Assembly (NCBI GenBank): GCA_052437175.1
Contig: JBQVOK010000011.1
Location: forward strand, 1 to 64,000
Length of the DNA: 64,000 nt
Origin: JACVCJ01 sp052437175
GTDB lineage: Bacteria > Bacteroidota > Bacteroidia > CAIKAF01
Direction of reading: 5' to 3'
The notes under the pieces are model-generated. The model ran no database searches, was not told the DNA's origin, and saw only the letters and a program-made list of their open reading frames with translations. Positions 7,725-16,755 of this stretch are shown in pieces. The translations under genes and the position numbers were made by a program. Position 1 is the stretch's first letter. The number at the start of each line of letters is the position of its first letter.

Positions 7725-9269
7725 ATGGAACTAATGATCCCGATCCTGGTGGGTGTGGTAGTGGTGGTGGTCACCTTTGCCGCTATCCTGGCCCGCTACA
7801 AACGTTGTCCTTCCGACAAGATCCTGGTTATTTACGGTAAAACCGGCCGCAAGGCAGACGGTATGGCCTCATCGGCACGCTGTGTGCATGGTGGTGCTGC
7901 ATTTATCGTACCGGTATTGCAGAGTTATGCCTTCCTGGACCTGAAACCGATCTCGATCGAGGCCAACCTTACCAATGCCCTGTCTAAACAGAACATCCGT
8001 GTAGACGTACCCTGCCGCTTTACCGTAGCCATTTCTACCGAGCAGGAAGTAATGAGCAATGCCGCCGAGCGTCTGCTGGGTCTCTCTGCCGGCCAGATAC
8101 AGGAGCTTACCAAAGATATCCTCTTCGGGCAGCTGCGCCTCGTGATCGCCACGATGGACATCGAAGAGATCAATGCCGACCGCGATAAATTCCTGGCCAA
8201 CGTAGCCAAGAACGTAGATACGGAACTGCGTAAGATCGGTCTTAAACTGATCAACGTGAACGTAACCGACCTGCGCGACGAGAGCGGTTACATTGAGGCC
8301 CTGGGTAAAGAAGCTGCTGCCAAGGCCATTAACGAAGCCAAAAAGAGCGTGGCCGAACAGGAACGTTACGGGGAGATCGGTAAGGCCCAGGCCGACCGTG
8401 ATAAAGACGTACAGATCGCCGAAACACAACGCGACCGCGACGTACAGATTGCCTCTGCCGTAAAGGACCGTGAGGTACTCATTGCCTCGGCCAAGAAAGA
8501 CGAGGCCATCGGTAAGGCCGAAGCCGAAAAGGAAACCCGTATCAAGGTGGCGGAAAACAACGCCGTGGCCGTAACCGGGGAGAACAAGGCCAAGATCGAT
8601 ATTGCCGCTTCAGACGCCGAACGCCGCGAGAAAGAGGCCGAAGCCATGAAACGGGCCACCGCTGCCGAAAAGGTACAGCAGGCCAAAGCCCTGGAAGAAG
8701 CCTACCAGGCCGAGAAAAGAGCCGAAACCGAGCGTGCCGAGCGCGAACGTGCCTCCCAGAAGGCCAATATTGTAGTACCGGCCGAGATCGCCAAAGAAAA
8801 AGCCATCATCGATGCCGAAGCCGAAGCCGAAAAAGTACGCCGCGAGGCCAAAGGTCAGGCCGATGCCATCTACGCCAAAATGGAAGCCGAAGCCAAGGGT
8901 ATCTACGAGATACTTACCAAGCAGGCCGAAGGTTATGAGCGCATTGTAAATGCCGCCGGCGGCGATCCGACCAAGGCCGTAACCTTCCTCATTGCCGATA
9001 AACTGCCCGAACTGGTAAGAACCCAGGTAGAAGCCGTGAAGAACATCAAGATCGACAAGATTACCGTGTGGGACGGCAATGGCGGCGGAGCCAACGGACA
9101 GACCAACACCGCCAATTTCATCAGCGGCATGATGAAGAGCGTGCCCCCGCTCGACGATCTCTTCCGCATGGCCGGTATGGAACTGCCCGCTTACCTGAAA
9201 GGCAAAAAACAGGAAGAAGCCGAAGAAATAAAACCGGCTGAAGAAAATAACAGCGAAGAAGTGAAATAA
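7725..9269 (+). CDS. Flotillin-family (SPFH) membrane scaffold protein
   Basis: The 514-residue protein has one N-terminal membrane segment (residues 4-22), an SPFH/band 7 domain (about 25-190), then a long Ala/Glu/Lys coiled coil (about 190-395, with repeats such as EKAEAEKETRIKVAENN). The C-terminal region is charged. This is the FloT/YqiK class, which organises membrane microdomains and oligomerises in rings. It lies directly after its NfeD-like partner and ends at a strong terminator with a TTCG tetraloop. The polar C-terminal tail KKQEEAEEIKPAEENNSEEV is extra to the core family. Confidence 0.9.
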   Translation: MELMIPILVGVVVVVVTFAAILARYKRCPSDKILVIYGKTGRKADGMASSARCVHGGAAFIVPVLQSYAFLDLKPISIEANLTNALSKQNIRVDVPCRFTVAISTEQEVMSNAAERLLGLSAGQIQELTKDILFGQLRLVIATMDIEEINADRDKFLANVAKNVDTELRKIGLKLINVNVTDLRDESGYIEALGKEAAAKAINEAKKSVAEQERYGEIGKAQADRDKDVQIAETQRDRDVQIASAVKDREVLIASAKKDEAIGKAEAEKETRIKVAENNAVAVTGENKAKIDIAASDAERREKEAEAMKRATAAEKVQQAKALEEAYQAEKRAETERAERERASQKANIVVPAEIAKEKAIIDAEAEAEKVRREAKGQADAIYAKMEAEAKGIYEILTKQAEGYERIVNAAGGDPTKAVTFLIADKLPELVRTQVEAVKNIKIDKITVWDGNGGGANGQTNTANFISGMMKSVPPLDDLFRMAGMELPAYLKGKKQEEAEEIKPAEENNSEEVK

Positions 9270-9296
9270 GACCTTGCTGCATACAGCGAAACAGAG

Positions 9297-9324
9297 AATG
9301 CGTCCTTCGGGGCGCATTTTTTTT
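9297..9324 (+). terminator. Intrinsic terminator after the flotillin gene
   Basis: A 9-bp stem (9297-9305 with 9310-9318, one G-T pair) closes a TTCG tetraloop and is followed by a T-run. Confidence 0.9.
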
Positions 9325-9398
9325 GCAGAGAGATACGAAAAGCAAAGCTGCCGGCGTTTTGTATGCAGCCTTAGGGTAATGCCACATATCTATACAAA

Positions 9399-9432
9399 AA
9401 AAGGACGACCGCCCGAAAGCGATCGTCCTTTT
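9399..9432 (-). terminator. Intrinsic terminator of the DUF4382 gene (probably bidirectional)
   Basis: Stem arms 9399-9412 and 9419-9432 (one mismatch) enclose CCGAAA. The A-run before it reads as a T-run on the minus strand, where the DUF4382 gene ends 36 bases upstream of it. Confidence 0.8.
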
Positions 9433-9467
9433 CTTTCACTAAAAAGACACGTTATTACAAATCCTGC

Positions 9468-9992
9468 TTACACCACATTTATATGCACGACTTTCAGCAC
9501 CGGTTTCAGACGGAAGGTACCATTGCCTCCGGTCACCACCGACTGGTCGGCCACGAAATCGAACTTGATCTCGTAATTGACCCCGGCCTGGAAATCGTAA
9601 TTCAGGTTCAGCTTCAGACCGGTTTCGTCCTGGCTGCTTAACAATAAGGGAAAGGAAACGCCGCTTTGTACAATCGTATTGTTCGAGCCTAAGATAAGGC
9701 GCATCTGGTTCACGCGTCCAACCGGAAGGCTTACTCCCGTGGCCAGTAGCGTGTCAACCCCGTTCTGGAGCTGAAGAAGATCGTAAACACCTGCATTGGT
9801 GTTCAGGGTAGTCCAGCCCTGACCGGCCACCTGTAGCTCTACAGACGTAACTTCAACGTTTATGGCATCGTAGGCGGCGGGCGCGTCGGTCATGCGAATG
9901 CTCACGGTTCCGGTTTCTCCTGCTTTCTTACAGGAGGCAAAAAGGCCGGCAGCGAGCGCGAAAATGATGATAGATTTAAACGGCGTTTTCAT
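9468..9992 (-). CDS. DUF4382-domain lipoprotein
   Basis: The 174-residue protein has a lipoprotein signal peptide ending in GLFASC (Cys20), so it is probably anchored in a membrane facing the periplasm or surface. The mature part begins TGTVSIRMTDAPAAYDAINVEV, the hallmark opening of DUF4382 beta-sandwich proteins, common in Bacteroidota and of unknown function. The start at 9992 is chosen because an upstream codon at 10037 would displace the signal. A -7 box lies at 10035-10042 and a terminator follows the gene, so it is monocistronic. Confidence 0.88.
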   Translation of the reverse strand: MKTPFKSIIIFALAAGLFASCKKAGETGTVSIRMTDAPAAYDAINVEVTSVELQVAGQGWTTLNTNAGVYDLLQLQNGVDTLLATGVSLPVGRVNQMRLILGSNNTIVQSGVSFPLLLSSQDETGLKLNLNYDFQAGVNYEIKFDFVADQSVVTGGNGTFRLKPVLKVVHINVV

Positions 9993-10034
9993 ATACAGTT
10001 TGTTTTGATCAGGAAGAGTACAGAATCTGTGCCT

Positions 10035-10042
10035 CAAATTTA
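10035..10042 (-). promoter_or_regulatory. -7 box (TAAATTTG on minus) for the DUF4382 gene
   Basis: This is a TAnnTTTG match on the minus strand 43 bases upstream of the DUF4382 start. No clear -33 element is seen. Confidence 0.5.
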
Positions 10043-10146
10043 GATGTCTGATAATCTGTATTTTGTTTTTGTGTGCCCGGTCCGAAGCGTGGAATTTTTC
10101 TACAAAATGCCGTAAAGCAAGACCACAAAGCGTGGAAACAGGGCAT

Positions 10147-10172
10147 AAAAAAAGAGGGCAGCGGGCCCTCTT
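10147..10172 (-). terminator. Intrinsic terminator of dps
   Basis: Stem AAGAGGG (10152-10158) pairs with CCCTCTT (10166-10172). The A-run 10147-10153 gives a T-run on the minus strand. It lies 31 bases beyond the dps stop. Confidence 0.8.
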
Positions 10173-10202
10173 CCTATTTTTGTACGGTACGGTGTGTTTA
10201 CC

Positions 10203-10688
10203 TTATGAAGTGGTCTGGTTCAGGAAGGCGGAATACATCCATACCAGTTTCTCCTGTTCGCGGATGTAGTCGCTCATCAGGGCATTGGTACCTTCGTCGT
10301 TGGCTTCGGCACTCAGGTCCAGCAGTTCGCGCTGCAGGGCGAGTATCGTTTTAAAGGAATCCAGGATACTTTCCACGTCTTTGTAGCCATCGCTCACCTG
10401 TTTGGCTTCCTTGATGGTACTTTCCTTAAAATAAGACGAAAAATTGTTCTGCGGCGGATAGCCCAGTGTAAGGATACGCTCGGCGATCTCATCGATCTTC
10501 AGGAACAGGTTGTTGTACAGCTCTTCGAATTTGATGTGCAGTTCAAAGAACTTATCTCCCCTGATGTTCCAGTGAAACCCGCGTACGTTCTGGTAGAACA
10601 GCGAATAATTGGCCAGCAGTACGTTCAGTTTGCCTGCCAGTTCTCCCGTGTCTTTCTTTTCTAACCCGATGGCATTTAATTTTTTCAT
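10203..10688 (-). CDS. dps: Dps-family ferritin-like DNA protection protein
   Basis: The 161-residue protein is a four-helix mini-ferritin. The inter-subunit ferroxidase ligands of Dps are present with the spacing known from Listeria Dps: H39 (in GFHWNIRG), H51, D66 and E70. Dps dodecamers oxidise Fe(II) with peroxide, store the mineral and shield DNA in starvation or oxidative stress. A promoter box lies at 10712-10719 and a terminator follows, so it is transcribed alone. The lysine-containing N-terminus (MKKLNAIGLEKKD) is short, so DNA binding is not assured. Confidence 0.93.
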   Translation of the reverse strand: MKKLNAIGLEKKDTGELAGKLNVLLANYSLFYQNVRGFHWNIRGDKFFELHIKFEELYNNLFLKIDEIAERILTLGYPPQNNFSSYFKESTIKEAKQVSDGYKDVESILDSFKTILALQRELLDLSAEANDEGTNALMSDYIREQEKLVWMYSAFLNQTTS

Positions 10689-10711
10689 AATTCTAAGCGT
10701 TTAAGATGATC

Positions 10712-10719
10712 CAAAGTTA
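10712..10719 (-). promoter_or_regulatory. -7 box (TAACTTTG on minus) for dps
   Basis: This TAnnTTTG match on the minus strand sits 24 bases before the dps start codon, implying a leader of about 15-18 nt with no Shine-Dalgarno. Confidence 0.6.
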
Positions 10720-10810
10720 AGTAAACCGGTTTTACGTATCTATGACTTTTATCACCGGTAGGTATGCTGTCGTTCTGTGTTATCTATAGTATAGCCAAAA
10801 ACCGTACCGC

Positions 10811-11698
10811 TTATTTTTTAATGTGTTTTTCGGCATGGTAACTGCTGCGCACCAGCGGACCGCTTTCTACAAATTCGAAGCCTTTCTGTCTGGCTACTTC
10901 GCCCAGGTGTGCAAATTTTTCCGGGGTAATGAATTCGGCCACCGGCAGGTGTTTCATGGTAGGCTGCAGGTACTGGCCCAGGGTAAGAATGCTTACGCCT
11001 ACGGCACGCAGGTCGTCCATGGTCTCCAGTATTTCTTCCTCGCTTTCGCCCAGGCCCAGCATAATACCGCTTTTGGTGGTGATGCCGGAATCGGTAAGGC
11101 GTTTCAGCACTTCCAGGCTGCGGTCGTACTTGGCCTGTATACGCACTTCTTTGGTAAGGCGGCGTACGGTTTCCAGGTTATGCGAAACGATCTCGGGCTT
11201 TACGTCGATCACGCGCTGCAGGTTTTCCCATTTACCCATAAAGTCGGGGATGAGGCATTCGAGTGTGGTCTCGGGGTTCAGTTTGCGGATCATTTCCACG
11301 GTTTTGGCCCAGATCTCGCTGCCGCCGTCCTTCAGGTCGTCGCGGTCCACACTGGTGATTACGGCGTGTTTCAGGCCCATCAGTTTTACCGATTTGGCCA
11401 CACGCAAGGGTTCATACGGGTCCACCGTTTCGGGCTTACCCGTAGATACGGCGCAGAATCCGCAGGAGCGCGTGCATACATTACCCAGGATCATGAGCGT
11501 GGCTGTGCCCGCACCCCAGCATTCGCCCATATTGGGGCAGTTGCCGCTTTCGCAGATGGTGTGCAGTTTATAGTCGCTAACCAGCTTCCGTACCTGTTTG
11601 TATTCCTCGCCCACAGGCAGTTTTACACGGAGCCATTCGGGCTTTTTACGGCGTACCGCGGGCTCCTGTTCGTTATGCTGAATTGAAATTGATTCCAT
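10811..11698 (-). CDS. lipA: Lipoyl synthase
   Basis: The 295-residue radical SAM enzyme inserts two sulphurs into octanoyl groups on E2 and GcvH proteins. Both iron-sulphur clusters are visible: the auxiliary cluster cysteines C49, C54 and C60 (CESGNCPNMGEC) and the radical SAM CX3CX2C at C75, C79 and C82 (CTRSCGFC). The C-terminal RSSYHAE carries the conserved Ser ligand of the auxiliary cluster. Its product is needed by the pyruvate dehydrogenase E2 encoded at 28.2 kb. It has its own promoter (11716-11723) and a very short leader. Confidence 0.97.
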   Translation of the reverse strand: MESISIQHNEQEPAVRRKKPEWLRVKLPVGEEYKQVRKLVSDYKLHTICESGNCPNMGECWGAGTATLMILGNVCTRSCGFCAVSTGKPETVDPYEPLRVAKSVKLMGLKHAVITSVDRDDLKDGGSEIWAKTVEMIRKLNPETTLECLIPDFMGKWENLQRVIDVKPEIVSHNLETVRRLTKEVRIQAKYDRSLEVLKRLTDSGITTKSGIMLGLGESEEEILETMDDLRAVGVSILTLGQYLQPTMKHLPVAEFITPEKFAHLGEVARQKGFEFVESGPLVRSSYHAEKHIKK

Positions 11699-11715
11699 CG
11701 TAGATTATACTATTA

Positions 11716-11723
11716 CAAAGGTA
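11716..11723 (-). promoter_or_regulatory. -7 box (TACCTTTG on minus) for lipA
   Basis: This is a perfect TAnnTTTG match, 18 bases before the lipA start. The same octamer, TACCTTTG, precedes fic and pyrD in this window. Confidence 0.6.
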
Positions 11724-11778
11724 GCGATTTTGGTTGTGCTGCTCATAAGAAATACTGATATTTGTATGTATATAAAAT

Positions 11779-12198
11779 ATGAAGTCAATGGGAAGCACCG
11801 CCACACTGCACTACAGCGGAAATTTACGTACAACGCTTACACATACGCGTTCGGGTACACAGGTAGAGACCGACGCCCCGGTCGATAACCACGGTAAAGG
11901 CGAGCGGTTCTCACCCACAGATATGCTCAGCGCCTCCCTGGGCGCCTGCATGGTAACCATTATGGGCATTGCCGCCGATACGCACGGCATCCGTTTCGAC
12001 GATGTACAGGCCGACATTGTAAAGCACATGGCCGCCGATCCGCGCCGGGTATCCAAAATAGAAGTGCACCTGCGTATAAAAGGCAGCTTCTCGGATAAGG
12101 AAAAAACCATACTGGAACGTGCGGGCATGACCTGCCCCGTATTCCTGAGCCTGCATCCCGACCTGGAAAAGGAGATCAGCTTCAGCTGGGAAGGGTAG
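11779..12198 (+). CDS. OsmC-family peroxidase-like protein
   Basis: The 139-residue OsmC/Ohr-superfamily protein has the two conserved redox cysteines, C57 in LGACMVT and C119 in MTCPVF. These act as peroxidatic and resolving thiols against organic hydroperoxides in the family. The NHGKGERFSPTDMLSASLGAC block is typical of the YhfA/OsmC subgroup. It is divergently placed from lipA with 80 bases between starts. The reductant is unknown; lipoylated proteins reduce Ohr in some bacteria, so the neighbour is suggestive only. Confidence 0.9.
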   Translation: MKSMGSTATLHYSGNLRTTLTHTRSGTQVETDAPVDNHGKGERFSPTDMLSASLGACMVTIMGIAADTHGIRFDDVQADIVKHMAADPRRVSKIEVHLRIKGSFSDKEKTILERAGMTCPVFLSLHPDLEKEISFSWEG

Positions 12199-12297
12199 AG
12201 GTTATCAACAGGCCTTTTTCAACTTAACATTTTGGTAAGACTATGTTCTCGCTGAACTAATCTGCCACGGCTTCTTTTGCGGAAATTAATTTTCCGA

Positions 12298-15200
12298 ATG
12301 AAGAAGTTTCTACTTTCTGCAGGGTTTCTGACCCTCGTTTCTTCCCTTTTTGCACAAAATCCCGGCCTGGTCATCAGTGAAATATGGGCTAACCCCAACG
12401 GTACCGATTCCCCGTTTGAATGGGTGGAATTAAAAGCTACCGCCAACATCGATTTTACAACCACTCCCTATTCGGTGGTCGTAACCAACAATGGTACCGC
12501 TACCTCAAACGGATGGATAAGCGGGGGAACCATCAGCTATGGTTTTAACATCAATACAGGTTCGGTAACAGCCGGCGATGTAGTATATGTAGGTGGCAGT
12601 TCCATGGTGGTTACGGGTGTTAAACTGCGCCAGATAAATACAGGAACTACGGCCGGTGACGGTTTTGGCTCATCTTCTACGGGCCCGTTTGGTAACGGCG
12701 GCGGTAATGCCGACGGAATTGCCGTTTTTAACCTGCCTGTGGCTTCTCTTACCAACAGCACCGTTCCGGTAGATGCCGTTTTTTATGGTACCGCCATTGG
12801 CAGTGCTTTGGTAAACGCCGGTGCCGATGGATACCAGCTTCCGCTGAACGACCTGTATAATGGGGGTAAACTGCAGTCGAACTCCTTTATTGCCGGAGAT
12901 CCCGGTTCTGATATCAGTATCCGCGCTACAGGTATCTACAATACGGCTACCAGCCAGTGGGTTGGAGTACGCAGCTGGACCACCCAGACCGGTTTTACCG
13001 ACCTGGTATCGGGCATTACACTCACCAGTACCACGCCGCCTGCCCAGGTAAGTATTACAGGCACTGTACAAACGGTGAACGAAAATGCGGGAACGGTAAA
13101 CGTACCCATACAGGTAAGCGCTGCCAATGCCCAGCCTGTTAAGGTGGTGCTGAGCCGTGTAGTATACAGCACAGCTACGGCCGGCGCCGATTACAATATA
13201 GCCGGTGATACACTTACCGTGCCTGCCGGCAGCAATGGCACCTTCAACTACAGCGTTACGGTAAACGACGATAACCTGGCCGAACGTACGGAATACCTGA
13301 TCCTGAAGATCAGCTACCTGGACAATGCCCAGCAGAGCGGCAACAACTACCAGATCGTCTATATCCGCGATAACGATTACGTAGCTCCCGCGCCAAACAA
13401 CGAGCTTAAACTGAACCTGCTCACCAGCTTCTCGAACGGTGCCGCCGGTACAAACTCGGCCGAGATCGTATCGTACGATAAGTATACACAGAAGCTGTAT
13501 ATTGCCAACAGCATCGGCGCTAAGATCGACATTGTGGACTTCAGCAACCCGGCTGCTCCCGCACTCATAAACAGTATTTCGGTTAGCCCGTACGGGAATG
13601 TGAACTCTGTAGTGGCGCACAACGGCATTGTAGCCGCCGCCATCGAAAACTCCAACCCGCAGGATTCCGGTTTTGTCGTGTTCTTCGACTCCCTGGGTAA
13701 CTTTGTGAACCAGGTGCAGGCCGGCGCCATGCCCGATATGATCACTTTTAATAAGGACTATACCAAAATTCTTACCGCCAACGAAGGTGAGCCGAATACC
13801 AGTTATGCGAACGATCCCGAAGGTTCGGTGACCATCGTGGACCTTACGCCGGGTGTGGCTTCGCTGACACAGGCCAACGTGAATTTTGTAACCTTCGGTT
13901 CGTATAACGGTCAGGCCGGTGCACTGCGTGCACAGGGTATCCGTATCTTCGGACCCGGCAGCAGCGTGGCCCAGGACCTGGAACCGGAATACATCGCCAT
14001 CAGTGAAGATAACCAGAAAGCTTACCTGAGCTTGCAGGAGAACAATGCCATGGCCATTATCGATATAGCCACGGCTTCGATAGATTCACTGGTGCCCCTG
14101 GGCAGCATGGATTACAGCAACAGCGGCCTGGACGCTTCCGACCAGAGCGGTTCCATACTCATCGCTTCCTTCCCCGTAAAAGGTCTCTTTATGCCGGATG
14201 CCATTGCCTATGCACAGATCGGCGGTGCCGGTTATGTGTTCTCGGCCAATGAAGGCGATGCCCGCGAATACACGGCCGTTACAGACGTAGCCCGCATCAG
14301 TGCCACTTCGCTGGACTCTACGGTATTCCCCGATCAGAACATTCTCAAGAATAACAATTTCCTCGGCCGCCTCAACGTGGTACAGGCCACCGGTGACACC
14401 GACAACGACGGCGATAAAGACGAACTGCAGGTACTGGGTACCCGTTCCTTCAGCATCCGGGATGCCGCTACCGGAGCCCTGGTATTCGATTCCAAAGACC
14501 TCATCGAGCAGGTGATCGCGGCCGATCCGGTATTCAGCTCCATGTTCAACGCCAGCAATTCGGGAACTATTTCCCTAAAGAACCGCAGCGACGATAAAGG
14601 GCCCGAGCCCGAAGGCGTAGCCACCGCCGTGATCGAAGGTTCTACCTACCTTTTTGTAGCCCTGGAACGCATTGGCGGCGTAATGCTGTTCAATGTAGAT
14701 AACCCGGCTGCTCCCGTTTACGTGGGCTATTACAACAACCGTACGGCTCCTTCCGGCGACCCGGACCGCGGTGCCGAAGGTATTATCTATATAAAACCCG
14801 AAGATTCGCCCAACGGCAATGCCCTGGTACTGCTGGCCAACGAGGTAAGCAGCACGGTATCCGTTTACCAGGTAAACACCTGTTCGGAGCTGGCCGGTGC
14901 TAATATGAATACCGCTGCCGACAGCATTTGCCAGAACGCCACACGGGTACTGAATATCCCGGGTAATGCCAACAGCACTGTGCAGTGGTTACGCAACGAT
15001 CAGCCCATCAGCGGCGAAACCGGCAACAGCTATACTGCCACTCAGGCCGGCGTTTACAGCGTGGCCGTAAGTAACAGCAGCCTGCAGTGCAGCGATACTT
15101 CTGCGCCATTTGTACTCACGGTGAACCCGCTGCCGGCATTACAGATTGCCGTAAGCGATTCAGCGGTTTGTCTGGGTACACAGGTTACGCTTTCAGCCAC

Positions 15201-16008
15201 GGCCGACAGCATCAGCTGGAACGGAGTAGTGCAGAACAACGTACCGTTTACACCGTCTGCCACACACTATTATACGGTTACCGGTTATACACAGGCCGGC
15301 TGCTCTGCTACCGACAGTGTACAGGTAACGGTGTTCCCGCCGGCTTCGGTAAACGTACTCAGCGACGATTCCCTGAGCATCTGCACCGGTGGCGAAATTG
15401 TACTGAACGCCACAGGCAGCGGTACCATCACCTGGAGCGACGGTATAACGAACGGGCAGACCATTGAGCCGGCCGCCACACATACCTATATGGCGTACAT
15501 TGCAGACGCCAACGGTTGTACAGATTCATCGGCCGTGTATGTAGAGGTAAATTCCCTGCCGGTACCGCTTATCGGTTTCAGCAACGGAATCCTTTCTGTA
15601 CCTGCCGGTTTTGCCGGTGTGGAATGGACTCTGAACGGCGTACAGGTAGGTACGGGCAATACATACGTGCCTACATCCAACGGAACCTATATGGTTACCG
15701 TACTGGATGGCAACGGCTGTTACGGAACGGCAAGCTACCCGGTAGTGACGGTATCGCTGAACGAACAGGAAACCACCACACTGCGCATGTTCCCGAACCC
15801 CGCTTCGGAGCAGGTTACCCTGACACTTTCGGAAGGCAGCTGGAAGCGCGTACAGATACTGGGTATTGACGGACGCGTGATCCGTACGCAGGTACTGAAC
15901 AATGAAAACACCATTACCCTGTCCGTGCAGGACTTAACGAAAGGCAGTTACATCATTCAGCTTTCGGGTAACGAACATACGGTTCGCCGCATACTGGTGA
16001 AACAATAG
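12298..16008 (+). CDS. Secreted choice-of-anchor I protein with lamin-tail, Calx-beta and T9SS sorting domains
   Basis: The 1236-residue secreted protein has a signal peptide (1-20) and a lamin-tail-like domain (about 22-245, opening GLVISEIWANPNG). A Calx-beta domain follows (about 248-362, with NENAGTVNVPIQVS and DDNLAERTEYLILKI). Next comes a choice-of-anchor I/mesenchyme-glycoprotein-like beta propeller (about 366-865, with TANEGEPN and SANEGDAREYT). Ig-like/PKD-like segments fill about 870-1160. The C-terminal 75 residues (LRMFPNPASEQVTL ... GSYIIQLSG) form a type A T9SS sorting domain, so it crosses the outer membrane by T9SS and is anchored or released. ATG 12298 is chosen over TTG 12277. 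Propellers of this class resemble phytase/alkaline-phosphatase-like proteins, but no active site is assigned. Confidence 0.88.
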   Translation: MKKFLLSAGFLTLVSSLFAQNPGLVISEIWANPNGTDSPFEWVELKATANIDFTTTPYSVVVTNNGTATSNGWISGGTISYGFNINTGSVTAGDVVYVGGSSMVVTGVKLRQINTGTTAGDGFGSSSTGPFGNGGGNADGIAVFNLPVASLTNSTVPVDAVFYGTAIGSALVNAGADGYQLPLNDLYNGGKLQSNSFIAGDPGSDISIRATGIYNTATSQWVGVRSWTTQTGFTDLVSGITLTSTTPPAQVSITGTVQTVNENAGTVNVPIQVSAANAQPVKVVLSRVVYSTATAGADYNIAGDTLTVPAGSNGTFNYSVTVNDDNLAERTEYLILKISYLDNAQQSGNNYQIVYIRDNDYVAPAPNNELKLNLLTSFSNGAAGTNSAEIVSYDKYTQKLYIANSIGAKIDIVDFSNPAAPALINSISVSPYGNVNSVVAHNGIVAAAIENSNPQDSGFVVFFDSLGNFVNQVQAGAMPDMITFNKDYTKILTANEGEPNTSYANDPEGSVTIVDLTPGVASLTQANVNFVTFGSYNGQAGALRAQGIRIFGPGSSVAQDLEPEYIAISEDNQKAYLSLQENNAMAIIDIATASIDSLVPLGSMDYSNSGLDASDQSGSILIASFPVKGLFMPDAIAYAQIGGAGYVFSANEGDAREYTAVTDVARISATSLDSTVFPDQNILKNNNFLGRLNVVQATGDTDNDGDKDELQVLGTRSFSIRDAATGALVFDSKDLIEQVIAADPVFSSMFNASNSGTISLKNRSDDKGPEPEGVATAVIEGSTYLFVALERIGGVMLFNVDNPAAPVYVGYYNNRTAPSGDPDRGAEGIIYIKPEDSPNGNALVLLANEVSSTVSVYQVNTCSELAGANMNTAADSICQNATRVLNIPGNANSTVQWLRNDQPISGETGNSYTATQAGVYSVAVSNSSLQCSDTSAPFVLTVNPLPALQIAVSDSAVCLGTQVTLSATADSISWNGVVQNNVPFTPSATHYYTVTGYTQAGCSATDSVQVTVFPPASVNVLSDDSLSICTGGEIVLNATGSGTITWSDGITNGQTIEPAATHTYMAYIADANGCTDSSAVYVEVNSLPVPLIGFSNGILSVPAGFAGVEWTLNGVQVGTGNTYVPTSNGTYMVTVLDGNGCYGTASYPVVTVSLNEQETTTLRMFPNPASEQVTLTLSEGSWKRVQILGIDGRVIRTQVLNNENTITLSVQDLTKGSYIIQLSGNEHTVRRILVKQ

Positions 16009-16036
16009 CGTTTAGGTTTACACAGTTTGTAGGAGG

Positions 16037-16068
16037 GGTCTGTCCGGTTTACCGGGCAGGCCTTTTTT
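16037..16068 (+). terminator. Intrinsic terminator after the T9SS cargo gene
   Basis: An 11-bp stem with two G-T pairs (16037-16047 with 16052-16062) and loop TTTA is followed by six T. Confidence 0.88.
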
Positions 16069-16096
16069 GATGTTCAGAGACTTTGCAGGTGAAGAA

Positions 16097-16444
16097 TTAT
16101 TTAGGGAGATGTTCCCGGATGGCGTCGGCAGAGATCGCATTATGGGAGGCGTGATAAATGCATTTGCCGTTTTTAATGAGCAATACCTGCGGACTTTCGT
16201 GCTGTACGCCATACATAGAGGCAATACGATCGGATATGTCGCGGTGTTTCAGCAGGTCGAGAAAGAAAAAGGGGACTTTGCCGGGCCCGATATCCCAGCT
16301 GCGTTCCAGGCGGTTTTTGGCCATAGCGCTGATGGAGCAGCGCGTGGAATGCTTGAAAATCAAAACACTGTCGATCTCCTCGGAGAAAGACAGTGTCTGA
16401 ATGTTTTCCAGTTGATGCTGGTCCCGAAGGTTTTGCAGTTCCAA
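16097..16444 (-). CDS. ytxJ: Monothiol bacilliredoxin YtxJ
   Basis: The 115-residue thioredoxin-fold protein has the YtxJ signature FKHSTRCSISAMAKNRLER, where the single Cys lies in a TRCxIS context. The cis-Pro segment ESPQVLLIKNGKCIYHASH follows. In bacillithiol-using bacteria YtxJ (BrxC) removes bacillithiol mixed disulphides, so this hints that the host makes bacillithiol. No ATG exists in frame before the fold; TTG at 16444 gives MELQNLRDQHQ, a sensible N-terminus. It follows a tiny lipoprotein gene by 16 bases on the same strand. Confidence 0.88.
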   Translation of the reverse strand: MELQNLRDQHQLENIQTLSFSEEIDSVLIFKHSTRCSISAMAKNRLERSWDIGPGKVPFFFLDLLKHRDISDRIASMYGVQHESPQVLLIKNGKCIYHASHNAISADAIREHLPK

Positions 16445-16460
16445 AGAAGGAAAATACGTA

Positions 16461-16589
16461 TTAATTCATCTTCTCACCCTGAACCTGACCATGGCTGCGG
16501 TAAGCAGGACAGTCCTGACCGGTTTTACAAGAGGATAGAACCAAACCTACAACGAGGATCAACAGTGCGGAGATGGCGACTTTTTTCAT
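16461..16589 (-). CDS. Small lipoprotein, 42 residues
   Basis: A 42-codon gene starts ATGAAAAAAGTC and ends TAA. It encodes a lysine-led hydrophobic signal (residues 2-18) and a lipobox VLSSC (Cys21). The mature peptide is only about 22 residues, opens CKTGQDCPAY and contains a second cysteine (C27). Codon use and the clean signal argue that it is real. The function is unknown. It precedes ytxJ by 16 bases and probably shares its transcript, so a periplasmic thiol-related role is possible but unproven. Confidence 0.75.
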   Translation of the reverse strand: MKKVAISALLILVVGLVLSSCKTGQDCPAYRSHGQVQGEKMN

Positions 16590-16755
16590 TTTCAACTATA
16601 TTATATATTGTGTGTGAATTGCAAATATATATGCTGGAGCTATACGCTCAAAATGCCCCTCTTCAAATCTTATTAACAATGTAATTAACGAGGCCCCGTT
16701 TTATATAGTATTTACGCAATTTTAGCCATCTTTGTTTTTTTATTTATTTAACGAA

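Noticed and set aside
10823..11686. Long open frame antisense to lipA
   Set aside because: It mirrors the lipA codons exactly, has Phe/Gln/Val-rich nonsense composition and no start context. It is a by-product of the strong codon bias of lipA.
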